Shown here piece after piece: positions 54,671-64,000 of a stretch of 64,000 bases of DNA; positions within the stretch are counted from its first letter, which is position 1; each line of letters starts with the position of its first letter. Under the pieces are notes generated by a model. It had not been told where the DNA came from, ran no database searches, and saw only the letters and a list, made by a program, of their open reading frames with translations. Position numbers and translations under genes: made by a program. Source of the stretch: Blepharisma stoltei (Eukaryota; Ciliophora; Heterotrichea; Heterotrichida; Blepharismidae); contig CAJZBQ010000051.1 in assembly GCA_914767885.1 (NCBI GenBank), positions 504,001-568,000 on the forward strand. Direction: 5' to 3'.

Positions 54671-55408
54671 TTATCCATCGCTTTCTGCATTCTTTTCTAA
54701 TTCAAGTGTTCTTGGGTCAGTATCAACCTGCTTTTGAAATGGATCTTTTTTACGATTTATATAAGTGGTTATGGCTAAGAAAGTTACTGCTGCCGAAATA
54801 ATCGCTGTAACTACAATAGGAAAAAGCATTGTTCCTAGCTTTTTGGATGATTGATTGATTGTTTGCCATACATAACCTTTTTCCTTTCCGGGAATAATTG
54901 ATACATAAATTGCATATTCATTTCCCTGATAATAAGCGACCGCGCTAATTAAACTGTAGTCAATTGTTTCAGTTAAATTATCGATACCATATGAAGAAGG
55001 AACTTGAAAATCTTGTCTAAAGCACTCAATATCTCCAAGTTTGACACTTGTTTTATTTAAATAATTTGATAGAGCTTTTGATATCACAGCACTTGAATTA
55101 TTATCAGGAAATACTTTTAGAGCAATATGATCAGTTATTTCAATTTCTGTCTCTTGGAAATTGCTGAATATAGTTACCAAGTGCATTGAGAGTGATCCAA
55201 AATGTGTGCTGTTTAGTAAAAGCAAAAGATGATGATTAAAACCATTTACTCGCTGGTCGTATTTGTACAATGTATCGATTAATTGATAAAGAACTTCTTT
55301 TTTTCCAGTAACTTCTTTGTATTCATTATTAAAAGTATTGACTGCGTAGCTACTTCAGTCTAATGACAAAACTGTGGATAAAACAAAAAATAGAGCAGCA
55401 CCTTTCAT
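54671..55408 (-). CDS. Type I membrane protein, unknown function
   Basis: 245 aa. Signal peptide MKGAALFFVLSTVLSLDW, a lumenal domain of about 170 residues with possible N-glycosylation sites (NSTH, NNSS, NKTS, NLTE), one TM helix (LFPIVVTAIISAAVTFLAI) and a short cytoplasmic tail (KKDPFQKQVDTDPRTLE...). A Cys occurs in IECFRQDF. No family recognised. Confidence 0.75.
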
Positions 55409-55669
55409 TTTTGCAGTTTTAATTACAAGCTGTATTTCAAAGTAGCACCTTTAAAGTAATAAGCTTAAGCGGAGCAGTAATCAAACAAATAGATTTTAGA
55501 AAAATAGCCTATGAAAAATCTCTATGAAAATCAGAATTATTTATTATACCTTTGATATGGATATTTACAGATCTTGCAAATCATTTATGGAATGATAATA
55601 TTTTCAAATTAAATACTTTATTAAAAAATAAAAGCACTAAAATTTTTTTTCATATATTAACGCTGAAAT

Positions 55670-58085
55670 ATGGATAATCAAGAGGAGTTTCTTAAAGTTG
55701 CTGTAAGGGTTAGACCATTTCTCACTAGCAATAATCCTCAACGCCAAATAATTAGGATTGAAAATGTAAATTTTACCTCAGGAGAATACAATTCATATCG
55801 ATGATAGTGAGCACACAATCACAAGCCAATACACAAAAGTATTTTCTCCGGATTCTTCACAGGAAGATGTTTTTACCTTTGTATCCCCTTCAATTTTACA
55901 AACCTTAGAAGGCTACAATACTACTATATTTGCATACGGTCAAACAGGATCTGGGAAAACACACACTATCTTCGGCACAGGCTGGGAAGACTATAATTAT
56001 GAAGAAAAACTTCCGGGCGTGCTAAACCAAGGAATAATTCCACGAGCTATCACAAATCTTTTTTATAACGCAAAGGAAGACATCTTTTTTAATATGAATT
56101 TATTTCAAATCTATAACGAGCACCTTTATGATCTTTTATTGGATCCTGCTCGCGCGAAACCCTTAAGAATAAGAGAAAATAAAAATGAAATCTTTATCGA
56201 AGGGCTTAATGAAAGAGCCGTAAAATCAATTGAAGATTGCATTTCATTGCTGTCAGAAGGTGTAAAAAATAGGGCAGTTAGGCAGACTAAGCTGAATAAT
56301 CAAAGCAGCAGGTCTCATTCAATTTTCCAGTTTTATGTAAATTCCTCGAAAGGAAATTTCAAAAAAAGTAAATTAAGTCTTTGTGATTTGGCTGGGTGCG
56401 AAAGATATGATAGGGAGTATGATATGAATAGCCCACAGGTAAAAGAATTGAAAAATATCAATAAGTCTTTGAGCACTCTAGGAATGGTTATACATGCCTT
56501 AGCAAATGGTAAAAGAGAGCATGTGCCGTATAGAGATTCTAAATTGACTAGACTTCTTCAAGATTCTCTAGGTGGAAATACAAAAACCATCCTTATCGCA
56601 ACTGTTTCACCTCAAGCAGAACATGTAGACACAACGATAAACACACTAATATTTGCTGACAGAGCTAAAGAAATTATGACAAGAGCTAAACGAAATGAGC
56701 CCGATACACAAAATTCAAATGAGATTATTTTGAATCTTCAAGAAGAGATTAAACAATTGAAAAGTCTTTTAAGTGCTGTAAGGCTTAGTGAAAATGCATT
56801 AGAGCTTAATCAAAGAATAATTGAGCTCGAACAAGAAAATGAATATTTAAGAAGGAAAGCAGAAATAAAAGACGCCGAAACAACGAAAAAATCTGAAAGT
56901 AGTGAAGAAGACTACACATCAGGATCAAAATCTCCTGCTGTTGAAAACGAATTCCTCACAATCCCTAAACCTAACCAGTCAAAATCCCAAAAAGTTTCTC
57001 CAGAAATTTCTGACCAAGAAAACCCTAACTATTCTCCTTCAAAATCCAACAAAAACACAAGACGCATTATTTTTGTAGAAGATGCTGACTTACGTAACAA
57101 ATGCCAGTCAGAGTCTCCGTACCCTCATACAGTCAGCAATAAGAATTTTTCGACTTATATTTCTTCATTTCCAGCTGACATAACTCCTTTAGGAAGAACA
57201 AGTGTACTAGCAAAATCGACAAAAAACATTAGATCATTCAAAGACTTGATTTCTGAAAAGTATTCGGGGCAAGATGAAGAAATCAAGAACGTTGGAGAAA
57301 AAATAAGAAATGCCCACCATAGACTCACATGGCTAGATGAGCTCGATACTGAAAGAAAAATGAAATTCAAGCTAGAGCTTGACAGAGTTGCTTACTCCCC
57401 CCCCCCCCTCCGTGAGCGAACAAAACCATTAGAAAAATCGCCATTTTTTGACCAAAAACCCACCCTCCGTGAGTGAACAAAAATTTTTTTAATAGAAAAA
57501 ATTTTAATGGAAAAAAATTTTGATATATAAGTGATAATTAGTATAATGAAATCTAGAGCTAATTCTGTTTAATTTTAAACAAATTGCGTTTTAAAACATA
57601 AATTTTGCAAATTAAATTAATATTTTGCTTCCCAATTTTTGCAAATTAGGATTTTTTTTAAATTTCGAAAAAATATTTTTTTATAAAATTTATATATAAA
57701 ATTTTTTTTTAAAAAAAAAAAATTAACCCCCCTCCGTGAGCGAACAAATTGTTTTGTTCGCTCACGGAGGGGGGGGGGGAGTTATGAAAAAAGAAAAGAA
57801 CAAGATGAGCTGAGATTAATTGAAGCTGAAAAAGAAAGGAAAAGGCAAATCAGGAGAGAAAAAAGGATCAGGGAGATGGAAAAACTCAAGAAATATGAAT
57901 ATGCCAAAAAGAAAGAAGAGCTAGCACGATTGGAATCGATCATTAAAATTGAAGAGCTGAATAAAAAGAATGAGGAAAAGCGAAAAGAAAAATTGCTGGA
58001 GGAGAAAAAGAAGCTAGCTGAGTTCATTCAATCCAAAAAGCCAGCGAAACAAGAGAAAGGCTACATCACTGGGACTTGATATTAA
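55670..58085 (+). CDS. Kinesin motor protein (one IES)
   Basis: About 669 aa after one 16-nt intron and insert 57395-57784. N-terminal motor domain: EFLKVAVRVRPF, P-loop AYGQTGSGKTHT (about residue 85), switch I NNQSSRSHSIF, switch II LCDLAGCERY, then NINKSLSTLGMVIHAL and YRDSKLTRLLQDSLGG. The switch II Ser of LAGSE is Cys here. A short coiled coil follows the neck, then a Ser/Pro-rich tail and a very basic C-terminal coiled coil (about 560-669). A microtubule plus-end motor by position of the head; the subfamily is not clear. Excision changes VAY-stop region into VAYEKRKEQDELRL. Confidence 0.93.
55765..55780 (+). other. 16-nt intron in kinesin gene
   Basis: GTAAATTTTACCTCAG. Removal joins RIEN to ENTIHIDDSEH; retention would bring TGA-TAG. 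Confidence 0.92.
57395..57784. mobile_element. Family A IES in kinesin gene (near-identical to 40241-40637)
   Basis: 390 bp between TTA 57392-57394 and TTA 57782-57784. Perfect termini CCCCCCTCCGTGAGCGAAC and mirror, plus subterminal TTTTTTGACCAAAAACCCACC. It differs from the 40.2 kb copy mainly in homopolymer length. Confidence 0.95.
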
Positions 58086-58109
58086 TTGATTAATATAATT
58101 TAAATATAA

Positions 58110-59738
58110 ATGGGAGTCTGCTGTCCAAGCGAACATCAATTTCGATTGCCTATCAATGCGCCGATTATATTCAAGTCTGACATCATGGATGGGAATTTCA
58201 TCATTTTTGACAGTATTTTCTAATCAGATATAAGAAACCATTATGAATTTATAAAAGTTATTGGTCATGGTAAATTTGGCACTGTAAGAGAAGCTGTAAA
58301 ATTAAATACGATCAAAAAAGAAAGCTTGTCAAGGCAAAACACGCTATTAGGATCGCGAAGGTTTCTAGATGGAAAGAAATTTGCTGTAAAATCGATCACT
58401 AAAAAGAAGCTAGGGAAAGATTTAGCAATGCTAAGGAGAGAGCTAGAAATTTTAAGACAAGTTGACCATCCAAATATAATTAAAGTCTATGAAATTTATG
58501 AAGACCAAATGTATTTGCATATAGTGACTGAATTGTGCACAGGCGGGGACTTATTTGAGTATATTATAAAACAAGACTATATCAGTGAAGAAGAAGCAAG
58601 AATCATTATGAAGAAGTTGCTTTCGGCAGTAAATTATTTGCATGCGCTAAATATTTGCCATAGAGACTTGAAGCCTGAAAACTTTTTATTTTCTTCACAA
58701 GATGAAGATGCGGAGCTGAAAATTTTGGATTTTGGAGTCAGCCTTTTTGTGGAGCCAGGAGAGCAAATGAAAACAATGGTAGGCACTCTGAGTTATGTAG
58801 CTCCTGAAGTTTTATCTGGACAGTATGGTAGAGAATGCGACATTTGGTCGCTTGGTGTGATTCTCTATCAGCTCCTAACTGGGAGAAATCCGTTTGCGAG
58901 CGAATCCAAAGATTTTACTTTGAGAAAAGTGATGAAAGGAGAAGTGAACTTAAACAACGACGAATGAATTTATGTCTCACCTCAATCAAGACATTTAGTT
59001 GCTGGAATGCTTCAAAAAAATCCAATTTTAAGAATTGACGCAGCTACAGCTTTACAGCACGAGTGATTTCACATGGAATGCGATTCAACTCAAAGCAACG
59101 CCGTTTCAAGAGATGTACTTGTAAGAATCAGAAAGCAGCAAAACCACAGTAAATTATGAATTGAAGGAATGAAAGCTATCCTCAGATATCTTTCAGCAGA
59201 TAAAATAAGAGAGCTAAAAACAGCTTTTGTTGCCTTAGATGCAGCTGGCACTGGGTATATTACATACGCGAAATTAGAAGAAGCGATGAATAAATGCGGA
59301 ATGGAGATCAGAAATGAAGAAATTACATCAATTTTTCATAAGTATGGAAAAGAAGCAGGGAAAATAAATTATACAAGTTTTCTGATCGCCACGCTCGATA
59401 GAAAGTACTTAATGAATGAAGAACTAATGTGGGATGCTTATAGAGATTTTGATCCAGAAAATAAAGGAGTAATCTATCTGGATACTCTTAAGCAAGCATT
59501 GATGAAGTTTGGGTGTGAATTTACAGAAGAAGAATTTTCTAGCTTGCTTGCAGAAATCAAATTTGATTCAGCAAAAGGCTTTTCATTTGAAGATTTCAAG
59601 AAAATAATGCAGAGTAATTATTACTTAGATTTCGAAGAAGATAATTTAACTCCGAGAGTAGGAGTAGACACTCCTGTAAGGAGGTTAAGCCATCGGTCGT
59701 CAATCGAGTCATGTGCCTCAAGAGTTTCGATAAATTAA
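58110..59738 (+). CDS. CDPK: Calcium-dependent protein kinase CDPK2
   Basis: 537 aa after one intron, no IES. The N terminus MGVCCP is a myristoylation/palmitoylation signal. Kinase: VIGHGKFGTVREA, a FAVKSITKK lysine, HRDLKPEN, LDFG, VGTLSYVAPEVL and ECDIWSLGVILY. The activation segment reads GTLSY where most CDPKs have GTPYY/F. The EF-hand region has one good loop (DAAGTGYITYAKLE), a degenerate loop, DPENKGVIYLDT lacking Glu-12, and a degenerate last one. Ca2+ control may therefore rest on the first hand. The Ser/Arg-rich tail could be a regulatory site. Paralogue of CDPK1 at 6763-8866. Confidence 0.94.
58213..58227 (+). other. 15-nt intron in CDPK2
   Basis: GTATTTTCTAATCAG splits A|AT; removal joins FIIFD to NIRNHYEFIKVIG. 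Confidence 0.92.
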
Positions 59739-59756
59739 GAATTTTATATTTTAATT

Positions 59757-62700
59757 ATGAAATCAGATATATTTGAGCATCCGAAATCTTATCTTCTACA
59801 TAGTTCTGCTAGCCTATCAGAAATAAGTATCTTTTTCAAACGATTTAAACGTATTCATGAGGAGATGGGCTTGCTTATAAGTGATTACGCAGATGATTTT
59901 GAGACTAGTGACAAAGCAAATACCTTGTCTGCTTTCATAACAAATATTGCAAAAATTACAAAAGACGTTTCCAATGAGTATTTTAAGTTCGCTGAGTAAA
60001 AATTATATAGAAATTTGGAATCACAAATTGCTGAAGCTCTTGAAAGTTATAAAGACAGCTATATACATAATTTCACACAATCCTTAGAGAAAACGAGGAA
60101 AGCTTTGCGAAAGCTTGGTAAGGCTAGGGAAAATCTAAATACACATAGAAATGAATATTTCAAAGCAATGGTAAAAGCTGAAAAAGCTGAATTCATGCAA
60201 AATTTAGAAGATGACACTGAAAGGATTGAATTAGCAACAAGAAACACAACTGAAATGAAATTGTGTGCTGAAAAAGCATCTGAAAAATATTTTGGCTCAC
60301 TGGCAGAGGAAAAGAAATTATGGAATGAATATGAAAATTCGAGGAAATTATTGATCTTGTCTCTTCACGAGAGTGAAGAAGGAAGGGTTGTCTTTGTGAA
60401 AAAGAGCTTAGAAAAAATGGTAAAATTGGAGAAAAAGCTTTATCACAATTTGCTAGAAAATGTCTCTAACTCTCCCCTCCGTGAAATTTTGTTCTATCAC
60501 AAGTTAATTAAATTTATATAAATTTTATAGTAAAATTTTTAAAAAAATCCCAATTCGCAAAAAATTGGAAAGCAAATACAAACAAAAACAAAATTTTAAT
60601 TAGAATTTAACAACGAGGAGTCCACCTCCCTTCATCTAGGACATAATTGGAGGGCAAAAACCCCTTAAGGAAAACCTCCAGCCCTGTCTGATAATTTAAC
60701 GACTCGCCCATGGCTGACCAACCTCGGACCCGTTTCTTCACTCTCAGAATTCTCCGAACCTATATATCGGGCAAGCCTGCCCTGAAGGGACTTTCCCAGT
60801 TAACAGCCAGCCTCAGCTGTAAATCTTCTTGTCTGTTGATAAAAAGGGTCGACCCACACGACCATTCGCCATTTTATTCCCCCAGCAAGTATAAATTATG
60901 GAAAGCAAATATTAATTAATTTGTGAAATTTTAGTTTTAAAATGAAATTTGTTTAAAATTAAGCAGAATTAGCGAGAGATTTCATTATAATAATTAGCAC
61001 TTATATATCAACAATTTTTTGTTCGCTCACGGGGTGGGCTTTTTGGCAAAAAGGGATCTTTCCAATGGTTTTGTTTGCTCACGGAGGGGGGAGGAAGGCA
61101 AATAAATTAGTTTCAGAAATTAACCCTGCACAAGATGCAAAAGAATTTGAGATAAATTATTTAGGAGGAATTAATCCTATTGAAAAAGAAGGCTGGATCA
61201 CTTATGAAGCATGAAGAATTAGTATGAAAGAGCTAGGGCAAGATCCATTTGGCAATGAAGAAGAATATATTAGCTCAGATATACCTTATACCCCTATGCA
61301 TAATACAACATATGTAATAAAGTCAACCTTATTTTCATTAATTCCAAAAAAGCGAAAGATTTCAATGGACAGCATGCTTTCTGAGCAAAGCTCCTTTTCT
61401 GACAATGAAGAAGGGCTTGATTCCAATAGTGGCTATCAAAAATGCATAGAGCTGCTTCAAATTGATGAAGGAAAAGAAATCTTTTTTGATGTTCTTGAAT
61501 CAGTAAGACATTGCTCAATGATGGACGACATAGGTCTACAAAAGTTAGGAGAATTATTTTTCACAGTCATGGACTCATTAGAAAAAGATTTTAATGATAC
61601 TTACTTTTATAAAATTGTGATGTATTCCCATCTTTTTTATGCCATCACACAATCGAAAAAATTCCTATATGAAATTATTTCTAGCCATTCTATATTTAAA
61701 AATCAAAATAATTGGATTCAGACGATAGATGAAGTGGTTAATAAAAAAATCATAATGGAAAATGAGCAGTTTCATAGAACTAAAAAGAAGATCTTGCAAT
61801 CAGGGAATAAATCATTGCTAAATGGATTTGATAAGTTTTCTTTGGAAAAAGCAGAAAAAAATTCATCTCTTATGACTTTAGGCCAATTTATATTTTATAT
61901 GTCAAACATATGCAGCTCTATCGATCTTCCCAAAGCTGTGGTATTGGAATACTCAAAAAAGTCAAATCTGGAGTCAGATAAAATATTGCATTTAATAAGG
62001 GAACTATATTCAGCCCAATCTCAAATAGTAATTTCTCCTAGAGAGATCTCGAAGTCTTTAAAAAAACGCTCCCAAGAAAGAGCCCAATGGGGCTTTTTTT
62101 TACATTTTGGACTTTGTCTTCAGTTTTTGTGTAGAAAAGATGTGCTATCTTTATTGTTTGTCTGCAAGTCATGAAATTCCATTATGGTTCCGTATTTCCA
62201 AAAATTCAGCCTATTAAAAAGCCCGAATTTTAAAATAAGAAAAACAGTATGGGCTTCTATACTAAGGCCAACAGAGAAAGCTAACTATAATGAAATTTTA
62301 GAGCAATTGAAGGCAAATAAATCTTCAATAAAAGACGTCGAAAACATTATTTCCATGGACATTTTGAGATCGTATTCGAATAACCCAATGGTAGACTCTG
62401 AAAGTCTGAAAAATATATTGCAAGCTTATTCTTTCTATAGAACTGACGTTGGTTACTGTCAAGGAATGAACTATATTGCAGGCACTTTATATTTGGTCAA
62501 TAATGACGAAAGTTTCTGCTTTTGGGGCATGAGCGAACTAATCAGAAAATTTAAAATGGAGAATCTTTATGCAACTGACCTTTCGAAATTGAAATATCTT
62601 TTTTATGTGCTTGACAGGCTAATAGCGTTGTTCTTGCCTAATGTTCATAAAATTCTCAATACTGAGATGATGACATCAGCACATTTCGCATCCCCTTGGT

Positions 62701-63036
62701 TTTTAACTTTATTTGCTGGTTTGCTTAACCAAAACCAGAAACATGACATCCTTTTTAAACTATGGGACCATTTTTTATACGTAATTTGCTACTTAGTACG
62801 GCTGAAAAATTATGTTTAAAGCTTCTTTAGTTATTTTAAAAAAGCTTGAAACTAATATAATTAGCCAAAGATTTGAAGAAATTATGTCTCTTCTGACATC
62901 ATTGCATGGCTCGTTTTGCTCAATACAAATTTTTGATGACTCTTTCATAACTGAAGTGCTTAGCATGAAAGTTACAAACAGAATTCTTAGACAAATTCAT
63001 AGTGAGTATGAGAGCTTAGAAAAAATTTATAAATAA
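59757..63036 (+). CDS. F-BAR-like plus TBC RabGAP fusion protein (one IES)
   Basis: About 873 aa after two introns and insert 60470-61096. The first about 235 residues form a long helical F-BAR/FCH-like domain (IFFKRFKRIHEEMGLLISDY; KALRKLGKARENLNTHRNEY), expected to bind curved membrane. A middle region of unknown fold includes an F-box-like stretch (FLCRKDVLSLLFVCKSWNSI). The C-terminal TBC domain (about 615-873) has KTVWASILRP, YRTDVGYCQGMNYIAG, SAHFASPWFLTLFAG and LWDHFLYYGWK. The arginine finger is probably the Arg of IRKTVW or an IxxDxxR-like MDILRSY motif. It likely stimulates GTP hydrolysis by a Rab at a curved membrane. Two conserved Trp are UGA (KSWNSI, YGWKIMF). Confidence 0.85.
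59996..60010 (+). other. 15-nt intron 1 of F-BAR/TBC gene
   Basis: GTAAAAATTATATAG; retention gives an immediate TAA. Removal joins FKFAE to NLESQIAEAL. Confidence 0.92.
60470..61096. mobile_element. Family A IES carrying a nested retroinsertion
   Basis: 627 bp. Left border TAA 60467-60469; the right border reads GAA at 61094-61096, so one edge has mutated. Ends CTCTCCCCTCCGTGAAATT and GTTTGCTCACGGAGGGG. Without the inner insert (333 bp) it would be 294 bp, a normal family A size. Excision gives NVSKANKLVSE. Confidence 0.85.
60566..60911 (+). mobile_element. SINE-like element nested inside an IES
   Basis: 333 bp between 13-bp repeats TGGAAAGCAAATA at 60566-60578 and 60899-60911, which split the family A core motif (…CAAAAAATTGGAAAGCAAATA). 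GC-rich body; near its end ATTCGCCATTTTATTCCC recalls the CGCCATTTTAATG end at 6.5 kb. Confidence 0.85.
62781..62796 (+). other. 16-nt intron 2 of F-BAR/TBC gene
   Basis: GTAATTTGCTACTTAG; removal joins WDHFLY to YGWKIMFKASL, the conserved TBC end block. Confidence 0.93.
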
Positions 63037-63109
63037 TAATATTCTAGCTACCTTCTTCATTTTTGGTGATGTCATTCAATTTATCAAATTTGGTGACGTA
63101 TATAATATA

Positions 63110-64000
63110 ATGTCTACTATGAAAGCAATAGTTCTTGAAGATCTCAACCAATTTTCACTAAAAGAAGTCCCGATTCCACGTCCTAAGCAAGGAGAAGTTC
63201 TTATTCGTATGGAAGCAGCTCCAATCAACCCATCAGACATTGTCTCTTTAAAAGGGCAATATGGGATTAAAAAGCAACTTCCATTTATCCCAGGACTTGA
63301 AGGCTCAGGAACAGTCGTTGAAAGCGGTGGAGGGTTACTAGGCTGGAGTTTGGTTGGAAAACGAGTTGCATGCTATTGCGATAAAGGAAACGGAACTTGG
63401 GCAGAATATGTAGTTGCATCAGCTAAAAATTGTGTCAAATTAACAGCTGAAATTTCTACCGAACAAGGAGCTTGCTTTTTCGCTAACCCAATCACAGCGA
63501 TTTGCTTTATGGATATCATAAAAGAGCAAAGACATCAAGCCGTCATACAAACAGCTGCAGCTTCTGCTATTGGAAAAATGCTCCTCAGGTACTGCATGCA
63601 TGAAAATATCCCAATTGTGAACATCGTAAGAAGACAGGAGCAAGTCGAAATGTTAAGGGAGATCGGGGCCCCATATATTCTAAACTCTTCTGATGAAAAC
63701 TTCCAGCAGGAACTAAGAAAATTATCAGTAAATCTAAATGCAACTGTAGCTTTTGACTGTGTTGCTGGAGAAATGACAGGGACTTTAATTAATGCAATGT
63801 GTGAAAACTCGGTTGTTTACGTTTATGGAAGCTTGAGTAGACAAAATATTGGAGGTATTGACCCTTCTGCTTTGATTTTTAGTAATAAAAGAGTTGAAGG
63901 GCTCTGGTTACAGAGGATAATGAAGGAAAAAGGGAGCATTTCAAAGTGGAATATTGCTAATAGAGTGCTAAATTTACTCCCTCAAGTGTTGAAGACTGAC
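63110..64000 (+). CDS. Medium-chain reductase / quinone oxidoreductase 2 (partial, runs off window)
   Basis: At least 297 codons, open to the window end. MSTMKAIVLEDLNQFSLKEV, then EVLIRMEAAPINPSDIVSLKG, LPFIPGLEGSGTVVESGG, ANPITAICF and a nucleotide-binding segment QTAAASAIGKMLLRY in place of the usual HGAASGVG. Later comes VAFDCVAGEMTG. No structural zinc Cys cluster is visible, so it is a zinc-free NAD(P)H reductase, perhaps MECR/ETR-like or crotonyl-CoA-reductase-like. No intron or IES in the part seen. Confidence 0.88.
   Translation, partial: MSTMKAIVLEDLNQFSLKEVPIPRPKQGEVLIRMEAAPINPSDIVSLKGQYGIKKQLPFIPGLEGSGTVVESGGGLLGWSLVGKRVACYCDKGNGTWAEYVVASAKNCVKLTAEISTEQGACFFANPITAICFMDIIKEQRHQAVIQTAAASAIGKMLLRYCMHENIPIVNIVRRQEQVEMLREIGAPYILNSSDENFQQELRKLSVNLNATVAFDCVAGEMTGTLINAMCENSVVYVYGSLSRQNIGGIDPSALIFSNKRVEGLWLQRIMKEKGSISKWNIANRVLNLLPQVLKTD

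Noticed and set aside
4663-62174. Apparent nonsense mutations and pseudogenes at many TGA codons
   Set aside because: TGA falls at conserved Trp positions throughout, so it is sense in this code; all true ends use TAA or TAG.
1-64000. tRNA, rRNA, riboswitch or bacterial-type terminator
   Set aside because: No cloverleaf or rRNA core sequence was recognised; hairpins present are accounted for by mobile elements.

Overview
This 64 kb window looks like micronuclear (germline) DNA of a heterotrich ciliate, most probably Blepharisma or a close relative. Three observations support this. (1) UGA is read as Trp inside conserved domains while UAA and UAG end genes. Examples are the N-terminal Trp-Trp of BBS9, the D-I-W-S motif of two kinases and the GWK motif of a TBC domain. 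(2) Introns are 15-16 nt (one is probably 17 nt), GT...AG. (3) Genes are interrupted by AT-rich blocks with terminal inverted repeats flanked by TTA/TAA/TGA/TA duplications. Removing each block plus one copy of the duplication restores the reading frame. In nearly every gene the length after removal of introns and inserts is a multiple of three, which is an independent internal check. The exception is the BTB-BACK gene at 37963-43533.

The layout is gene-dense on both strands, with about 25 protein genes. From left to right: Mpv17-like; BBS9; C2orf81-like; CDPK1; coiled-coil protein; HSP60; alpha/beta hydrolase; a two-TM protein; TRM6; PDE1; MCU; SPAG17/PF6; a small basic protein; a RAD5/HLTF helicase; ribosomal protein eL14; an FYG-TPPQ repeat protein; a trichocyst-matrix-like protein; Rab1; a BTB-BACK protein; PDE2; a START protein; quinone oxidoreductase 1; a terminal nucleotidyltransferase; a RING/B-box/Kelch protein; a type I membrane protein; a kinesin; CDPK2; an F-BAR/TBC protein; and quinone oxidoreductase 2, cut by the window end. 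Several are cilium proteins (BBS9, SPAG17, C2orf81-like, a kinesin) or signalling proteins (two CDPKs, two PDEs, Rab1, RabGAP). No rRNA, tRNA or CRISPR was recognised.

The inserted DNA falls into classes. Family A ends in CTCCGTGAGCGAACAAAA and its mirror image. Family B ends in CCCTTTAAATTGAAACAAAA. Family C ends in CCATCCTTGATCGAACG, with the motif doubled at each end. Family D consists of two hierarchical palindromes of about 225 bp. A further class is GC-richer, SINE-like retroinsertions with 5-16 bp target-site duplications, several ending in a shared 3' hairpin. About 29 insertions lie inside coding sequence, up to four per gene. One insertion carries its boundary on a stop codon.

The most striking locus is 38999-41955. 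There a family A element contains a foldback element with about 210-bp inverted repeats and a tandem array of about 190-bp units. That array in turn contains another family A element. Coordinates for interrupted genes span start to stop and include the inserts. No database search was possible; family names rest on motif recognition.
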